Source of the DNA: Microbacterium esteraromaticum
Lineage (GTDB): Bacteria > Actinomycetota > Actinomycetes > Actinomycetales > Microbacteriaceae
DNA: 64,000 nt
NCBI RefSeq assembly: GCF_014084045.1
Contig: NZ_CP043732.1
Span: 372,001-436,000 of the forward strand
Reading direction: 5' to 3'
Positions 19,650 through 28,095 of the stretch are shown in pieces. Made by a program: the position numbers and the translations under genes. How positions within the stretch are numbered: the first letter of the stretch is position 1; each line of letters opens with the position of its first letter. The notes under the pieces are model-generated. The model was not told where the DNA came from. It did no database searches and saw only the letters and a program-made list of their open reading frames with translations.

Positions 19650-20398
19650 TCACCCGAAATCCGGGTGTTCCGTGGTGTCGCCCATCTCGCGAGCCAACTC
19701 GAAGTACCGTTCACTCTCGACATAGTCCGCATCCCGATAGAACAGCGCACCGAGGTTGTATGCCGCGTGCGCATCTCCGCTCTGGACCCCCTCGGCGTAC
19801 GCATCCACCGCGGCGTCTGTGTCACCCAGAATGTCATCCAGCAGGTTTCCCAGTCTTAGCGCCGCTCCGTATACGCCTGCCCTCATCAGTGCTTCAAGCA
19901 CAACTCGAGCCTCAGCGTACTTTCCACCCTCCGTGAGGACGGCCGCATACTCCATGCCGAACTCCTCGTACACCCAGCGCGAAGGAACCCCTCGACGCGC
20001 TCATCGCCAACTCCCGTTCGGCGGAGCGACTGCCCCAGCAGACCCTCAACCCGCGCCGGATCGCGGTCGGACTCAACGAGGGCCCGCGACAGGACGACCA
20101 CGGCTTTCGCATGCATTCCCATCCAGTTCAGCCCATCGCCGAGTGGCAGCAATGCGTCTGAGCACCCGAGGTCAACTGCCGTCTGCATCACATCGATGGC
20201 CCACAGTTCTTGCCCTTCCTCGTCCCACAGCAGAGTTCCAAGCTCATACGCTGCGTGACCCACGGTCTCGGCACGCTGGATACTCGAGATTGCGGTCAGG
20301 CCAGCCTCTTGCTCAGCGAACATCCCCGTCACGCGCGAGATCGCCTCGGAACTGTGGTCACGCACACCTGTCACAAGCCTCAGCACGCCCTGGTCCAC
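19650..20398 (-). pseudogene. Sel1/TPR-repeat protein, candidate immunity partner of an Rhs cassette, one frameshift
   Basis: From GTG 20398 (with AGGTGA 5 bp upstream) the product has helical repeats of Sel1/TPR type (GHAAYELGTLLWDEEGQ, CSDALLPLGDGLNWMGMHA, then AAYNLGALFYRDADYVESE and YGAALRLGNLLDD). The repeats continue in a second frame from about 19976, where GCTGGGTGT needs one more G to read AGVYEEFGMEY. The product would be about 249 residues. Helical-repeat proteins are frequent immunity proteins directly after Rhs or CDI toxin tips, and this one follows the displaced cassette at 20424-20987. Function is inferred from place only. The single base may be real decay or a homopolymer miscall. 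Confidence 0.6.
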
Positions 20399-20423
20399 TT
20401 GATCACCTCGATTCTGGGGCACA

Positions 20424-20987
20424 TCACCCTGGCGCGATGATAAGTCTGCCTGTACGCAACGCCCGCCCGCCCAGGATTGCCGCGAAATCGCTCCGAGGGG
20501 CCGTGTGCTGGGGTTCGGCCTCATGTTCGGCTTCTGTCTACCGCCGTATCCTCGGGCATCCTGATGCTTGTTCGGGGCGACCCCCTTCTTGTTCTCACCA
20601 TGACCCTTGCGGTCCGCGTTTCGAGCGCGTTCCTTCTTCCTGTGTGCCATTTTCATGAATCCCCGGGCGGCAGCAATCACACCTGCAGTAAGCGCCACCG
20701 GAAGCTATCGCGATTGCGCTAACCGCCACTGCCGCGCCGGCCCAGAAGATTGGACTGCCCAATACGCCAAGGATGAGGAGTGCCAAGGGGGACTGCTTCT
20801 CCTGAAACGTCGTGGTTCCTGATGGGGTCGAGGGCCAGACGTAGTCGTTGTCGACGCCGCCTTCGACGCGCCCAGTTCGGTCGAGCTGCGCGGCGGAGCC
20901 GTCCTCAAGGTACTGCGCATGTCCGAATCCGGGACGGGCGTCTGAATGAAGCGGAGCAGCGGACCGCCTCATGACTTGCATCATCAC
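20424..20987 (-). pseudogene. Displaced Rhs C-terminal toxin cassette (second tip), decayed
   Basis: The frame contains [14 protein letters not shown], the Rhs core/tip boundary sequence also found in the main rhs remnant, but with no proper core before it (the preceding residues are not Rhs-like). It is followed by a hydrophobic pre-toxin segment (LALLILGVLGSPIFWAGAAV, then AVSAIAIAS). After a frame change near 20695 comes a very basic tip (MAHRKKERARNADRKGHGEN, then KHQDARGYGGRQKPN). The C-terminus is uncertain; a stop in one frame is at 20424, 25 bp before the Sel1-type gene. This has the build of an orphan tip kept as a reservoir for recombination into an intact rhs gene. The toxin activity is not recognisable. 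Confidence 0.6.
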
Positions 20988-21023
20988 CCATCCTCAGCAC
21001 GCGATCCAGCCGCTACGCGCGAC

Positions 21024-21368
21024 TCATGAGTTCGAACAGGCCAGCAGAACGACCTGCGTGAGCCCTGTTCCCCAATCGCCCGAAGCCCAGATGCTGTCGT
21101 GACCTACCACGCAACGAGCCATCCGACGCGCATCCCGGACGACCGCTGCACGAGAGCCCCGGCGGCTCCTCCAACTGTGATACGCATCGGCGATCGATGC
21201 TCGGATCGCCGCATCTGGCGAGAACTCGTCCATCGCGAAGTCGGCGGTGCGGGCGCTCTGCTTCAGAAGTCGCACGACCTCACCATCAGAAGCAGCGCCC
21301 CTGGACATCGCTCCGAACGCAGCACGAACGTCGGCTCCAACAAGAAGAGGATCGATCATGGCGCGCAC
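21024..21368 (-). CDS. Hypothetical protein in the Rhs region
   Basis: A 114-residue frame (ATG near 21359 or 21368) with no recognised motif. The composition is protein-like, with amphipathic helical stretches (DGEVVRLLKQSARTADFAM, AAIRASIADAYHSWRSRRGS) and a basic middle (RDARRMARCVVGH). It lies between the second Rhs cassette and the pseudogene at 21482-21741, where immunity genes or their remains would be expected. It could equally be a chance frame in decaying DNA. Confidence 0.35.
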   Translation of the reverse strand: MRAMIDPLLVGADVRAAFGAMSRGAASDGEVVRLLKQSARTADFAMDEFSPDAAIRASIADAYHSWRSRRGSRAAVVRDARRMARCVVGHDSIWASGDWGTGLTQVVLLACSNS

Positions 21369-21481
21369 GACTTCTCGATTTTCCGCGGTTAAGATCTGTC
21401 TCGTTCGATCGCGTCGGTCAGATAAGAAATGCCCGCGTGCTCGGTCGACTCGGAATCAGGGAGCTCGGGCTTATTGACTGC

Positions 21482-21741
21482 CTATCGATCGATGATCCGG
21501 CGGAACTTGTTGATGCGGGCATTCGGCATGTTACCGTCGTCGGCAAACTGGAAGAGGTGCTACGCCCAGTTTCCCAGTCCTCGCGCCGGCGGACGCAGTG
21601 GACCTTCCTCAAACGGATATAGGGATAGCTGAAGCACACGCGGCCCGAATGTAGCGATGAAGCGGCCGCCTGGAACGTGGACAAGGCGAGAATGTGAAGG
21701 TCTCCGGCTTCCTCGTTCAGTTGTCTGGCGAGTAAGTTCAT
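21482..21741 (-). pseudogene. Decayed small gene (possible immunity gene) with frameshift and nonsense codon
   Basis: Starting at ATG 21741 the product reads MNLLARQLNEEAGDLHILAL, then changes frame near 21677 to GGRFIATFGPRVLQLSLYPF and EEGPLRPPARGLGNWA. An in-frame TAG follows, and beyond it the same frame continues HLFQFADDGNMPNARINKF to a natural stop at 21482. The three pieces together look like one 86-residue protein or a C-terminal part of it. Since two independent lesions are needed, this is true decay rather than a sequence error. No family is recognised. Confidence 0.5.
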
Positions 21742-21744
21742 ATC

Positions 21745-22257
21745 ATGCTGCCAGAGCCAGAGCGCCGTAGGTCGCTATTTGAACGCGCCCGCCGGCTAGC
21801 TGGGTCTTCGTTCTTCATCGGTGTCCTGCCGCTAGTTCTGCTCGTGACCAATGTCTCCGAGGTGCCACTTTGGGCGAGCGCCGCGTCGGCAGTCTCGGTG
21901 TTGGTATGTACGTGGCTCTGGATTCGACTGCCGTCTACGGGCATCCGAATCGAGGACACTGACATCATCGTGACCTCGTGGTGGGCCCGGCGACGATATG
22001 CCTGTGACGACATCTCTCGATTCCGCGCTGAATCGTACGCAGGGGCCTTCTTCATACTCGGCTGGACGGTGTACGGCGGGAAGTTGGAGAGTGGTCTGAT
22101 CCATGCGGACATGCGTGACGGCCGGACTGTCAAACTGCATGGCACGGTATGCAATCGACGTACTGCGAGACGCCTCGCGGAATCGCTGAATCGATGGCTT
22201 GGCGTTGAGGCGGGTTCGGGAACGGGGCCCCGCAGATCTCGTCGACAACCACGATGA
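21745..22257 (+). CDS. Two-helix membrane protein with PH-like cytoplasmic domain (paralogue 1)
   Basis: The 170-residue protein has a basic N-terminus, two close membrane helices (about 23-37 and 44-60) and a beta-rich soluble domain (STGIRIEDTDIIVTSWWARR, then LIHADMRDGRTVKLHGTVC) ending in a helix TARRLAESLNRWL. This is the build of bacterial PH-domain (bPH/YdbS-like) membrane proteins. It shares its layout and its C-terminal helix pattern with the next gene, so the two are likely paralogues. It is divergent from the pseudogene at 21482-21741 with only 3 bp between the two ATGs. It may be an immunity or accessory protein of the Rhs locus; that is inference from place. Confidence 0.6.
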   Translation: MLPEPERRRSLFERARRLAGSSFFIGVLPLVLLVTNVSEVPLWASAASAVSVLVCTWLWIRLPSTGIRIEDTDIIVTSWWARRRYACDDISRFRAESYAGAFFILGWTVYGGKLESGLIHADMRDGRTVKLHGTVCNRRTARRLAESLNRWLGVEAGSGTGPRRSRRQPR

Positions 22258-22376
22258 CCGTGCGCCCGGGCTCGGACAGACGCATCGTACCCTGACGTCA
22301 CAGCGCAGGCAGGTCTTCTCGCTTGCGGGTTCGATCCGGGTCTAGGCTACGCCTGTGCGCCGGGGACGCGCACTGG

Positions 22377-22874
22377 ATGGAGGGGATTCCAGTATGGCGT
22401 TTCGTCGTAACCACTACGCCTGTGCGTGAGACTTCTGACCTGGCAGCGCTCCGAAAGATCGGTCGCGTTCCTCGATTCCTTGCCGCAGCGCACTCGGTGT
22501 TCGTCGCCTTCTTATGCACCATCTCGGCGGACGCCTGGCTGTGGTGGTTCATGGTGATACCGCTTGGCGCCCTGGTTCTGAGTTTTCGGGTCAGGTCCTG
22601 GGTGGCGGATGGGACGATTCACATTAGGTCGTACTTGCGAACTCACCACTTCCTCATCGCTGATCTGGATCTTGTGGTGGATGCCGAATACAACGGGTGG
22701 TGGACCTTGGGTCAGCCGGCGGACCTCATCGGCATCGCGCAGATCGATTTCTGCGGTGACCCCAGTAGCGTTACAGAAGTCATTCCTGCCACCATGTGCA
22801 CAGTCTGGACGGCACGTCGAATCGTCGCAGAACTGAACGAACTCATCGAAACTGAGAATGCGACAGCAACCTGA
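22377..22874 (+). CDS. Two-helix membrane protein with PH-like domain (paralogue 2)
   Basis: About 165 residues from ATG 22377; GTG 22422 is an alternative start 15 codons later, and neither has a good ribosome-binding site. Two membrane helices (AAAHSVFVAFLCTISADAWL and WFMVIPLGALVLSF) precede a beta-rich domain (VADGTIHIRSYLRTHHFLIA, then DLIGIAQIDFCGD) and a final helix WTARRIVAELNELIETE. Order and spacing copy the preceding gene, suggesting an old duplication. It lies between the loose Rhs repeat fragment and the second cassette, on the strand opposite to them. Confidence 0.55.
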   Translation: MEGIPVWRFVVTTTPVRETSDLAALRKIGRVPRFLAAAHSVFVAFLCTISADAWLWWFMVIPLGALVLSFRVRSWVADGTIHIRSYLRTHHFLIADLDLVVDAEYNGWWTLGQPADLIGIAQIDFCGDPSSVTEVIPATMCTVWTARRIVAELNELIETENATAT

Positions 22875-22956
22875 AGCAGGCCCCCTGGCCACCGCTCCCA
22901 GACGATCGTGGAGACTCCGACCTACACCGGGGGCGCCACGATGACCCGGCATCAAG

Positions 22957-23110
22957 TCCGGCCGCATCGTACGCAAGGGACACATCGCCGAGACGGGTCG
23001 TGTTACCCGCGACGTCATAGACGATATCCGCAGGGGCGAGCCCGTCCGTGACGCTGTCCGCACCAGCGACCGGGTTCGTGACGGCGCTGGAGAGCCGGGC
23101 GGTTAGCCGG
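22957..23110 (-). pseudogene. Loose Rhs-repeat fragment
   Basis: This stretch encodes YDRLTARLSS, AVTNPVAGADSV and ADIVYDVAGNTTRLGDVSLA then YDAAG, a clear Rhs/YD repeat unit (xxYDxxGNxTxxxD). It is cut off on both sides: no repeats precede it and the frame turns to non-homologous sequence after YDAAG. It belongs to a part of an rhs core that should lie well upstream of the tip, yet it lies downstream of the toxin and immunity genes. This shows a rearranged or duplicated rhs copy. Confidence 0.75.
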
Positions 23111-23160
23111 TCATAGTCCGGAAATCGCCACACAAGAGGCCTCTTGATGCCGGCCAATTC

Positions 23161-23583
23161 TCACCGATGATCAGTTCCGCCTGGTCGACTGTGAACTTCT
23201 ACCACCTGGCCTTCAACATTGATAACGAGATACAGTCGGCGAAAGAACCTCGTAGCCCGAATTTCAGCACCATGCTCCAGATATGCATTAGCCACGGAGA
23301 TCAATCGACGAATCTCAGACTCTTCCTCGTCCAGCGTAAGATCCTCTTGAATCCACGAGGCACTGTATGCATCGTCGATTATGAGAGAGTACTGCGTATA
23401 ATCCGCTCGCAGTACTTCCGCCTTTCGTCCGACCCCAACGCTATCCCGCAGGCACACCCCGGTCGCGCTATCCTCGAGAAGCGGACTCCAGATCAGACCT
23501 TCCTGCTCATCCAGGATTTTCGCCATGAGTTCTTGCATCTCATCATCAGTCCTTCTCAGCTCTTCCATTGACCGTACTTTCAA
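23161..23583 (-). CDS. Candidate immunity protein for the Rhs tip toxin
   Basis: An acidic, 135 to 140-residue protein. The TTG at 23583 overlaps the stop of the rhs gene, and an ATG five codons later (23568) is the likelier start. It begins [20 protein letters not shown], has a central region [20 protein letters not shown], then a helix [20 protein letters not shown] and a C-terminal strand pair [15 protein letters not shown]. No known family is recognised. The immediate overlap with the toxin end, small size and acidity against a basic toxin tip are the usual marks of a cognate immunity gene. Confidence 0.6.
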   Translation of the reverse strand: MKVRSMEELRRTDDEMQELMAKILDEQEGLIWSPLLEDSATGVCLRDSVGVGRKAEVLRADYTQYSLIIDDAYSASWIQEDLTLDEEESEIRRLISVANAYLEHGAEIRATRFFRRLYLVINVEGQVVEVHSRPGGTDHR

Positions 23584-24345
23584 ATCGTTACACCAGTCCT
23601 ATTGTCGGTTATTCCGCCTTTACGAAGCTCGAAGTGCCCGTGCCAACGCTGCCAACTCCGTCGCGGCTCACCAAACTTGAGCCAGTACTTTCTCTGGGCA
23701 CCAAGCGAAAGCCGGAAATTGCCGTCGGGACTTTTTCCAATTCGGACAAAGTTGTTCTTCTTGATGACACTCTTTGTGGACAGTATAGCTTTCTTGATGC
23801 CACCCGAAGCCTTGTGTGACATAGCACGAGTCGATTTGGCGATCGTCGCGATCTTTCGCGCGACGTTGGTAGAACGCGCGGCGGTTGCAATGAGCCTCGT
23901 GCCTACCACCACACCCTTGATTGCTAGCCCCGCCGCAGTCCCGATCCCCGGAATGAATATCGCCGCCGTGGCCACCATGTCAAGGGCGAAAAGCCAGTCG
24001 AACTCGCCGCTCAAGTCTGCGGATCCGATGGGGTCGGTGGGCCAGACGTAGTCGTTGTCGACGCCGCCTTCGACAGGGTCGACCTGCAGGAATCGGCCGA
24101 GGGCGGGGACGTAGAGTCTCGCGCCCATCTCGATCATGAGGACGCTGGATTCGGCTTCGGTGGTCTTCAGCGCTGCCTGGTGCCACCCTGTCGCACCGTT
24201 CACCTGACCGGTGCGGTTGGCGGTCGGTGTGCCGATCGCGAAGGTGGTCATGTCGAGAGGCTGGCCGAACGGGTCGTACAGCTGCACGCCACCGTGACCG
24301 GTGCCGTTGCCGGTGACGAGGGTGTGCCCTTGCAGGTTCGGGTAC
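23580..24345 (-). pseudogene. 3' end of an rhs gene: core end plus C-terminal toxin tip, 5' part lost at the IS
   Basis: The product has the end of an actinobacterial Rhs core ([43 protein letters not shown]), the boundary [20 protein letters not shown], a hydrophobic pre-toxin stretch ([20 protein letters not shown]), a Lys-rich linker and a basic tip with [19 protein letters not shown] and [18 protein letters not shown]. Rhs proteins are large polymorphic toxins that deliver the C-terminal tip into neighbouring cells. The tip family is not identified. The sequence before 24346 belongs to the IS, and none of the 4 kb or more of rhs core, signal or export region exists beyond it, so the gene cannot act as a full Rhs toxin. 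Confidence 0.82.
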
Positions 24346-24393
24346 TGAATCGGCCTGACTTTCGTTCCGTTCTTCAAGTAAGGATGGAACACG

Positions 24394-24708
24394 ATGAATC
24401 AGAAGTACTCGCCCGAGATGCGTGAGCGCGCGCTGCGGATGCTCGATGAGGCCAAGCCGGATCATCCCAACCTCATGACCGCCGTCCGTCACGTCGCGGG
24501 CCTGCTCGGGATGAGCGCGGAGACGTTGCGGGTGTGGCATCGCCGCCGCGAGGTCGATGCTGGTCAGCGGCCCGGGGTGCCCAGCGACGTTGCCGAAGAG
24601 AACGCGCGGCTGCGTCGCGAGGTCGCCGAGTTGCGGCGCGCCAACGAGATCCTCAGGGCGGCGAGTGTGTTTTTCGCCAAGGAACTCGACCGCCCCACGA
24701 CGAGATGA
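24394..24708 (+). CDS. IS3-family transposase OrfA
   Basis: A 104-residue DNA-binding protein with an N-terminal helix-turn-helix ([36 protein letters not shown]) followed by a leucine-zipper helix ([20 protein letters not shown]) that mediates dimerisation. It ends [12 protein letters not shown], and its stop overlaps the orfB ATG. In IS3 elements a minus-one ribosomal slip fuses OrfA to OrfB; the T-rich TTTTTC near 24670 is a possible site. Confidence 0.93.
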   Translation: MNQKYSPEMRERALRMLDEAKPDHPNLMTAVRHVAGLLGMSAETLRVWHRRREVDAGQRPGVPSDVAEENARLRREVAELRRANEILRAASVFFAKELDRPTTR

Positions 24709-25631
24709 TCCGCTTCATCGACAAGCATCGGGATCAATTCGGGGTCGAGGCCATCTGCCGTGTGCTGCGCGCGACAGTTCGTGGGTTCATCACCTCTCGC
24801 GGATATCGTGCCGCGAAACGACGCCTACCGTCGGCCAGACGCCTCCGGGACGAGTTGCTCGTCCCGGAAGTCGCCAGGCTGCACACGGAGAACTACGGCG
24901 TCTACGGGCGCCGGAAGATGCATGCGCTGATGCGCCGCCAAGGATGGGACATCGGCCGCGACCAGACCGAACGGCTCATGCGCCGGGCCGGGGTCCGTGG
25001 TGTGAGGAAGTCGAAGCGGGTGTTCACGACGCGCTCCGACAAGACGGCGGCGCTGCCGGCCGATCTCGTGAACAGGCGCTTCACCGCGCCGGCACCTCGC
25101 CGTCTCTGGGTCTGCGATGTGACCTACGTGGCGACGTGGTCCGGGTTCGCGTATGTCGCGTTCGTCACTGACGTCTACTCCCGCCGCATCGTCGGCTGGA
25201 ACGTCGCCGCCACGTTGCGGTCCGAGATCTTGCCGATGCAGACGCTGGACATGGCCGCGTGGGGCGCCGGCGGCGATCTCACCGGGCTGATCCATCACGC
25301 GGACCACGGGTCGAACTACACCGCGATGGTCTACACCGAGCGGATCGTCGAGCTCGGCGCCGTTCCGTCGACGGGAACGGTGGGCGATTCGTTCGATAAC
25401 GCGATGGCGGAGGCGGTGAACAACCTCTATAAGACCGAGCTGATCCGCCAGCGCGGCCCGTGGCGGACCGTCGAGCAGGTCGAACTCGCGACTCTCGAGT
25501 GGGTGTGGTGGTGGAACAACCAGCGGCTCCACGGCGAGCTCGACATGCGCACCCCGATCGAGGTCGAACAGGCGTATTACGCTGACCTGGAATCAGCCAA
25601 TCCGGCACCTGCCGAACAAGGCTCCCGATAG
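24705..25631 (+). CDS. IS3-family transposase OrfB (DDE integrase core)
   Basis: A 308-residue catalytic subunit. An HTH_21-type region ([40 protein letters not shown]) precedes the rve domain with the first Asp in WVCDVTYVATWSG, the second in LIHHADHGSNYT and the Glu in NAMAEAVNNLYKTELI, so the DDE triad is complete. Its frame is minus one relative to orfA and also stays open upstream to about 24534, as needed for a fused OrfAB. It ends within the right inverted repeat. It appears functional. Confidence 0.93.
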   Translation: MIRFIDKHRDQFGVEAICRVLRATVRGFITSRGYRAAKRRLPSARRLRDELLVPEVARLHTENYGVYGRRKMHALMRRQGWDIGRDQTERLMRRAGVRGVRKSKRVFTTRSDKTAALPADLVNRRFTAPAPRRLWVCDVTYVATWSGFAYVAFVTDVYSRRIVGWNVAATLRSEILPMQTLDMAAWGAGGDLTGLIHHADHGSNYTAMVYTERIVELGAVPSTGTVGDSFDNAMAEAVNNLYKTELIRQRGPWRTVEQVELATLEWVWWWNNQRLHGELDMRTPIEVEQAYYADLESANPAPAEQGSR

Positions 25632-25653
25632 GAACGAAAGTCAGGCCGATTCA

Positions 25654-25927
25654 GTTGAGCTGATCGACTACTCGGGGTTCGGGGCGTCGGCATCGGCTGG
25701 ATTCCGTTCGTCGACTCCGTACACATGATCGAGGTGCAACTGAAGACCGGGTGAACCCTCTGGCTCGCCTCCACGTTCGGAGGCGAACGCCGTCCTCAGG
25801 CTCGTACGCCGCATGCGACTGCCACTCGGCCTCGATCCGCGCTGAATCCAGACTCTCTCGTAGCGCCTATCGCCCCATCCACCCGGGTTACGATCATCAG
25901 ACGCACCGTCGCGCCGAGGGGACCCGC
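25654..25927. other. Remnant sequence between the IS and moxR
   Basis: On the plus strand, from about 25667 to the TGA at 25753, a frame reads LLGVRGVGIGWIPFVDSVHM then IEVQLKTG and stops. It looks like the C-terminal tail of a lost plus-strand gene whose front is absent beyond the IS. The rest (25754-25927) has no convincing gene and should hold the promoter of the moxR operon. Confidence 0.4.
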
Positions 25928-26905
<978 letters not shown>

Positions 26906-26910
26906 GCGCC

Positions 26911-28095
26911 ATGCGCACGCGACCGCTGACAGCCAGAGGAGCCGCCTGCCTGGTGCTCGGCGGCCTGCTGTGCGTGGCCGCCAACGTTCTCGCCGCCCGC
27001 CCCCTTCTGTACATCGGCGTGCTGCTCCTGCTGCTGCCGCTCATCTCGCTGCTGGTCGTCAGGGCGCCACGGCGCCGCGGGGAGGTGTGGCGGCAGATCT
27101 CCACCGACCTGCTCGCAGTCGGAGAGACGTCGAAGGTCACCGTGCGCTTCGAGCTGTACGCGCCCGGCGTCCCGCGGGGTCGCTGGCGCGACACCCTGCC
27201 CGACGCTGTGCGAGGCGACGCCGTCGGCGAGTACCCGGGCGAGACCAGGCTGCTGCACTACGACCTCGAGGGAGTGCGCAGGGGCACCGCGACTCTCGGC
27301 CCTCTGCTGCTGCGCACGGTCGACCCGTTCGGCCTGGCGCAGCGTGTGCAGGCCTTCGGCGAGACCCGCATGATCACCGTCGTGCCGCAGGTCTTCGCCC
27401 TCTCGCCCCTTCCGACCAGGGTGGGGGCTGCCGGCGGTGCGGCGCAGACCCGGTCGACGCGCATCGGGCAGGGCGCTGACAACCTCATCCCCCGCGCATA
27501 TCTGTCTGGCGACTCACGCCGGCGCATCCACTGGCGCGCGACCGCGCACCGAGGCTCGCTGATGGTCAGGCAGGAGGAGGAAGAGGCCAGCCCCGACGCG
27601 GTCGTGGTGCTCGACCGTGCGGCGTCGCGCTGGGCCCGCCCCGGCGACACCCCCGATCCGGCCTTCGAGGCGGCCGTGTCGCTGTGCGCCTCGGCCGCGC
27701 TTCGCTTCGTGCAGGACGGCTACAGCGTCGACGTGTTCGACAGCTCGGGCGCCCTGCTCGGCGCTCTGCGCGGGCATGAAGACGACCGCGACGGGCTGAT
27801 GGTGGCATTGGCCACGGTGATCCCGCGCGGCGAGCCGCGCGACCTGCGCGCCATCGTCGGCGGCACGCCTCCCGGCCCGCTCGTCGTGATCACCGGGGCG
27901 ATCCAGGCCGACGATGCCGTGCGGCTGAGCACGGCGGGCGCCGCGGCGCCGATGCTGATCGCGGCGGGAGCGAGCCGCGATGCGCTGGCCGTCGCCGCCG
28001 AGCACGGCTGGAACGTGGCGAGGCTCGACACCGCAGCCGACCCGGCGGAGGTGTGGGAGTCGGCGATTCCCCAGGCGAAGGCGCCCCGTGGCTGA
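26911..28095 (+). CDS. DUF58 (von Willebrand-like) membrane protein
   Basis: A 394-residue protein with two adjacent N-terminal membrane helices (about 10-45), a beta-rich middle, the DUF58 signature [20 protein letters not shown] near residue 200 and a Rossmann-like C-terminal part ([14 protein letters not shown]). It is the standard partner of MoxR and of the following transglutaminase protein, and probably scaffolds assembly at the membrane. Its molecular role is not known. Confidence 0.9.
   Translation: MRTRPLTARGAACLVLGGLLCVAANVLAARPLLYIGVLLLLLPLISLLVVRAPRRRGEVWRQISTDLLAVGETSKVTVRFELYAPGVPRGRWRDTLPDAVRGDAVGEYPGETRLLHYDLEGVRRGTATLGPLLLRTVDPFGLAQRVQAFGETRMITVVPQVFALSPLPTRVGAAGGAAQTRSTRIGQGADNLIPRAYLSGDSRRRIHWRATAHRGSLMVRQEEEEASPDAVVVLDRAASRWARPGDTPDPAFEAAVSLCASAALRFVQDGYSVDVFDSSGALLGALRGHEDDRDGLMVALATVIPRGEPRDLRAIVGGTPPGPLVVITGAIQADDAVRLSTAGAAAPMLIAAGASRDALAVAAEHGWNVARLDTAADPAEVWESAIPQAKAPRG

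Larger units (their letters stand above)
24346..25653 (+). mobile_element. IS3-family insertion sequence, intact, 1308 bp
   Basis: The element is bounded by 23-bp perfect terminal inverted repeats beginning TGAATCGGCCTGACTTTCGT (24346-24368 and complement at 25631-25653), starting TG and ending CA as is usual for IS3. It carries overlapping orfA and orfB. No direct target repeat is seen: the left flank reads GGTAC and the right flank GTTGA. That suggests the two flanks were not neighbours at insertion, for example after an IS-mediated deletion that removed the rhs core. Confidence 0.93.
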
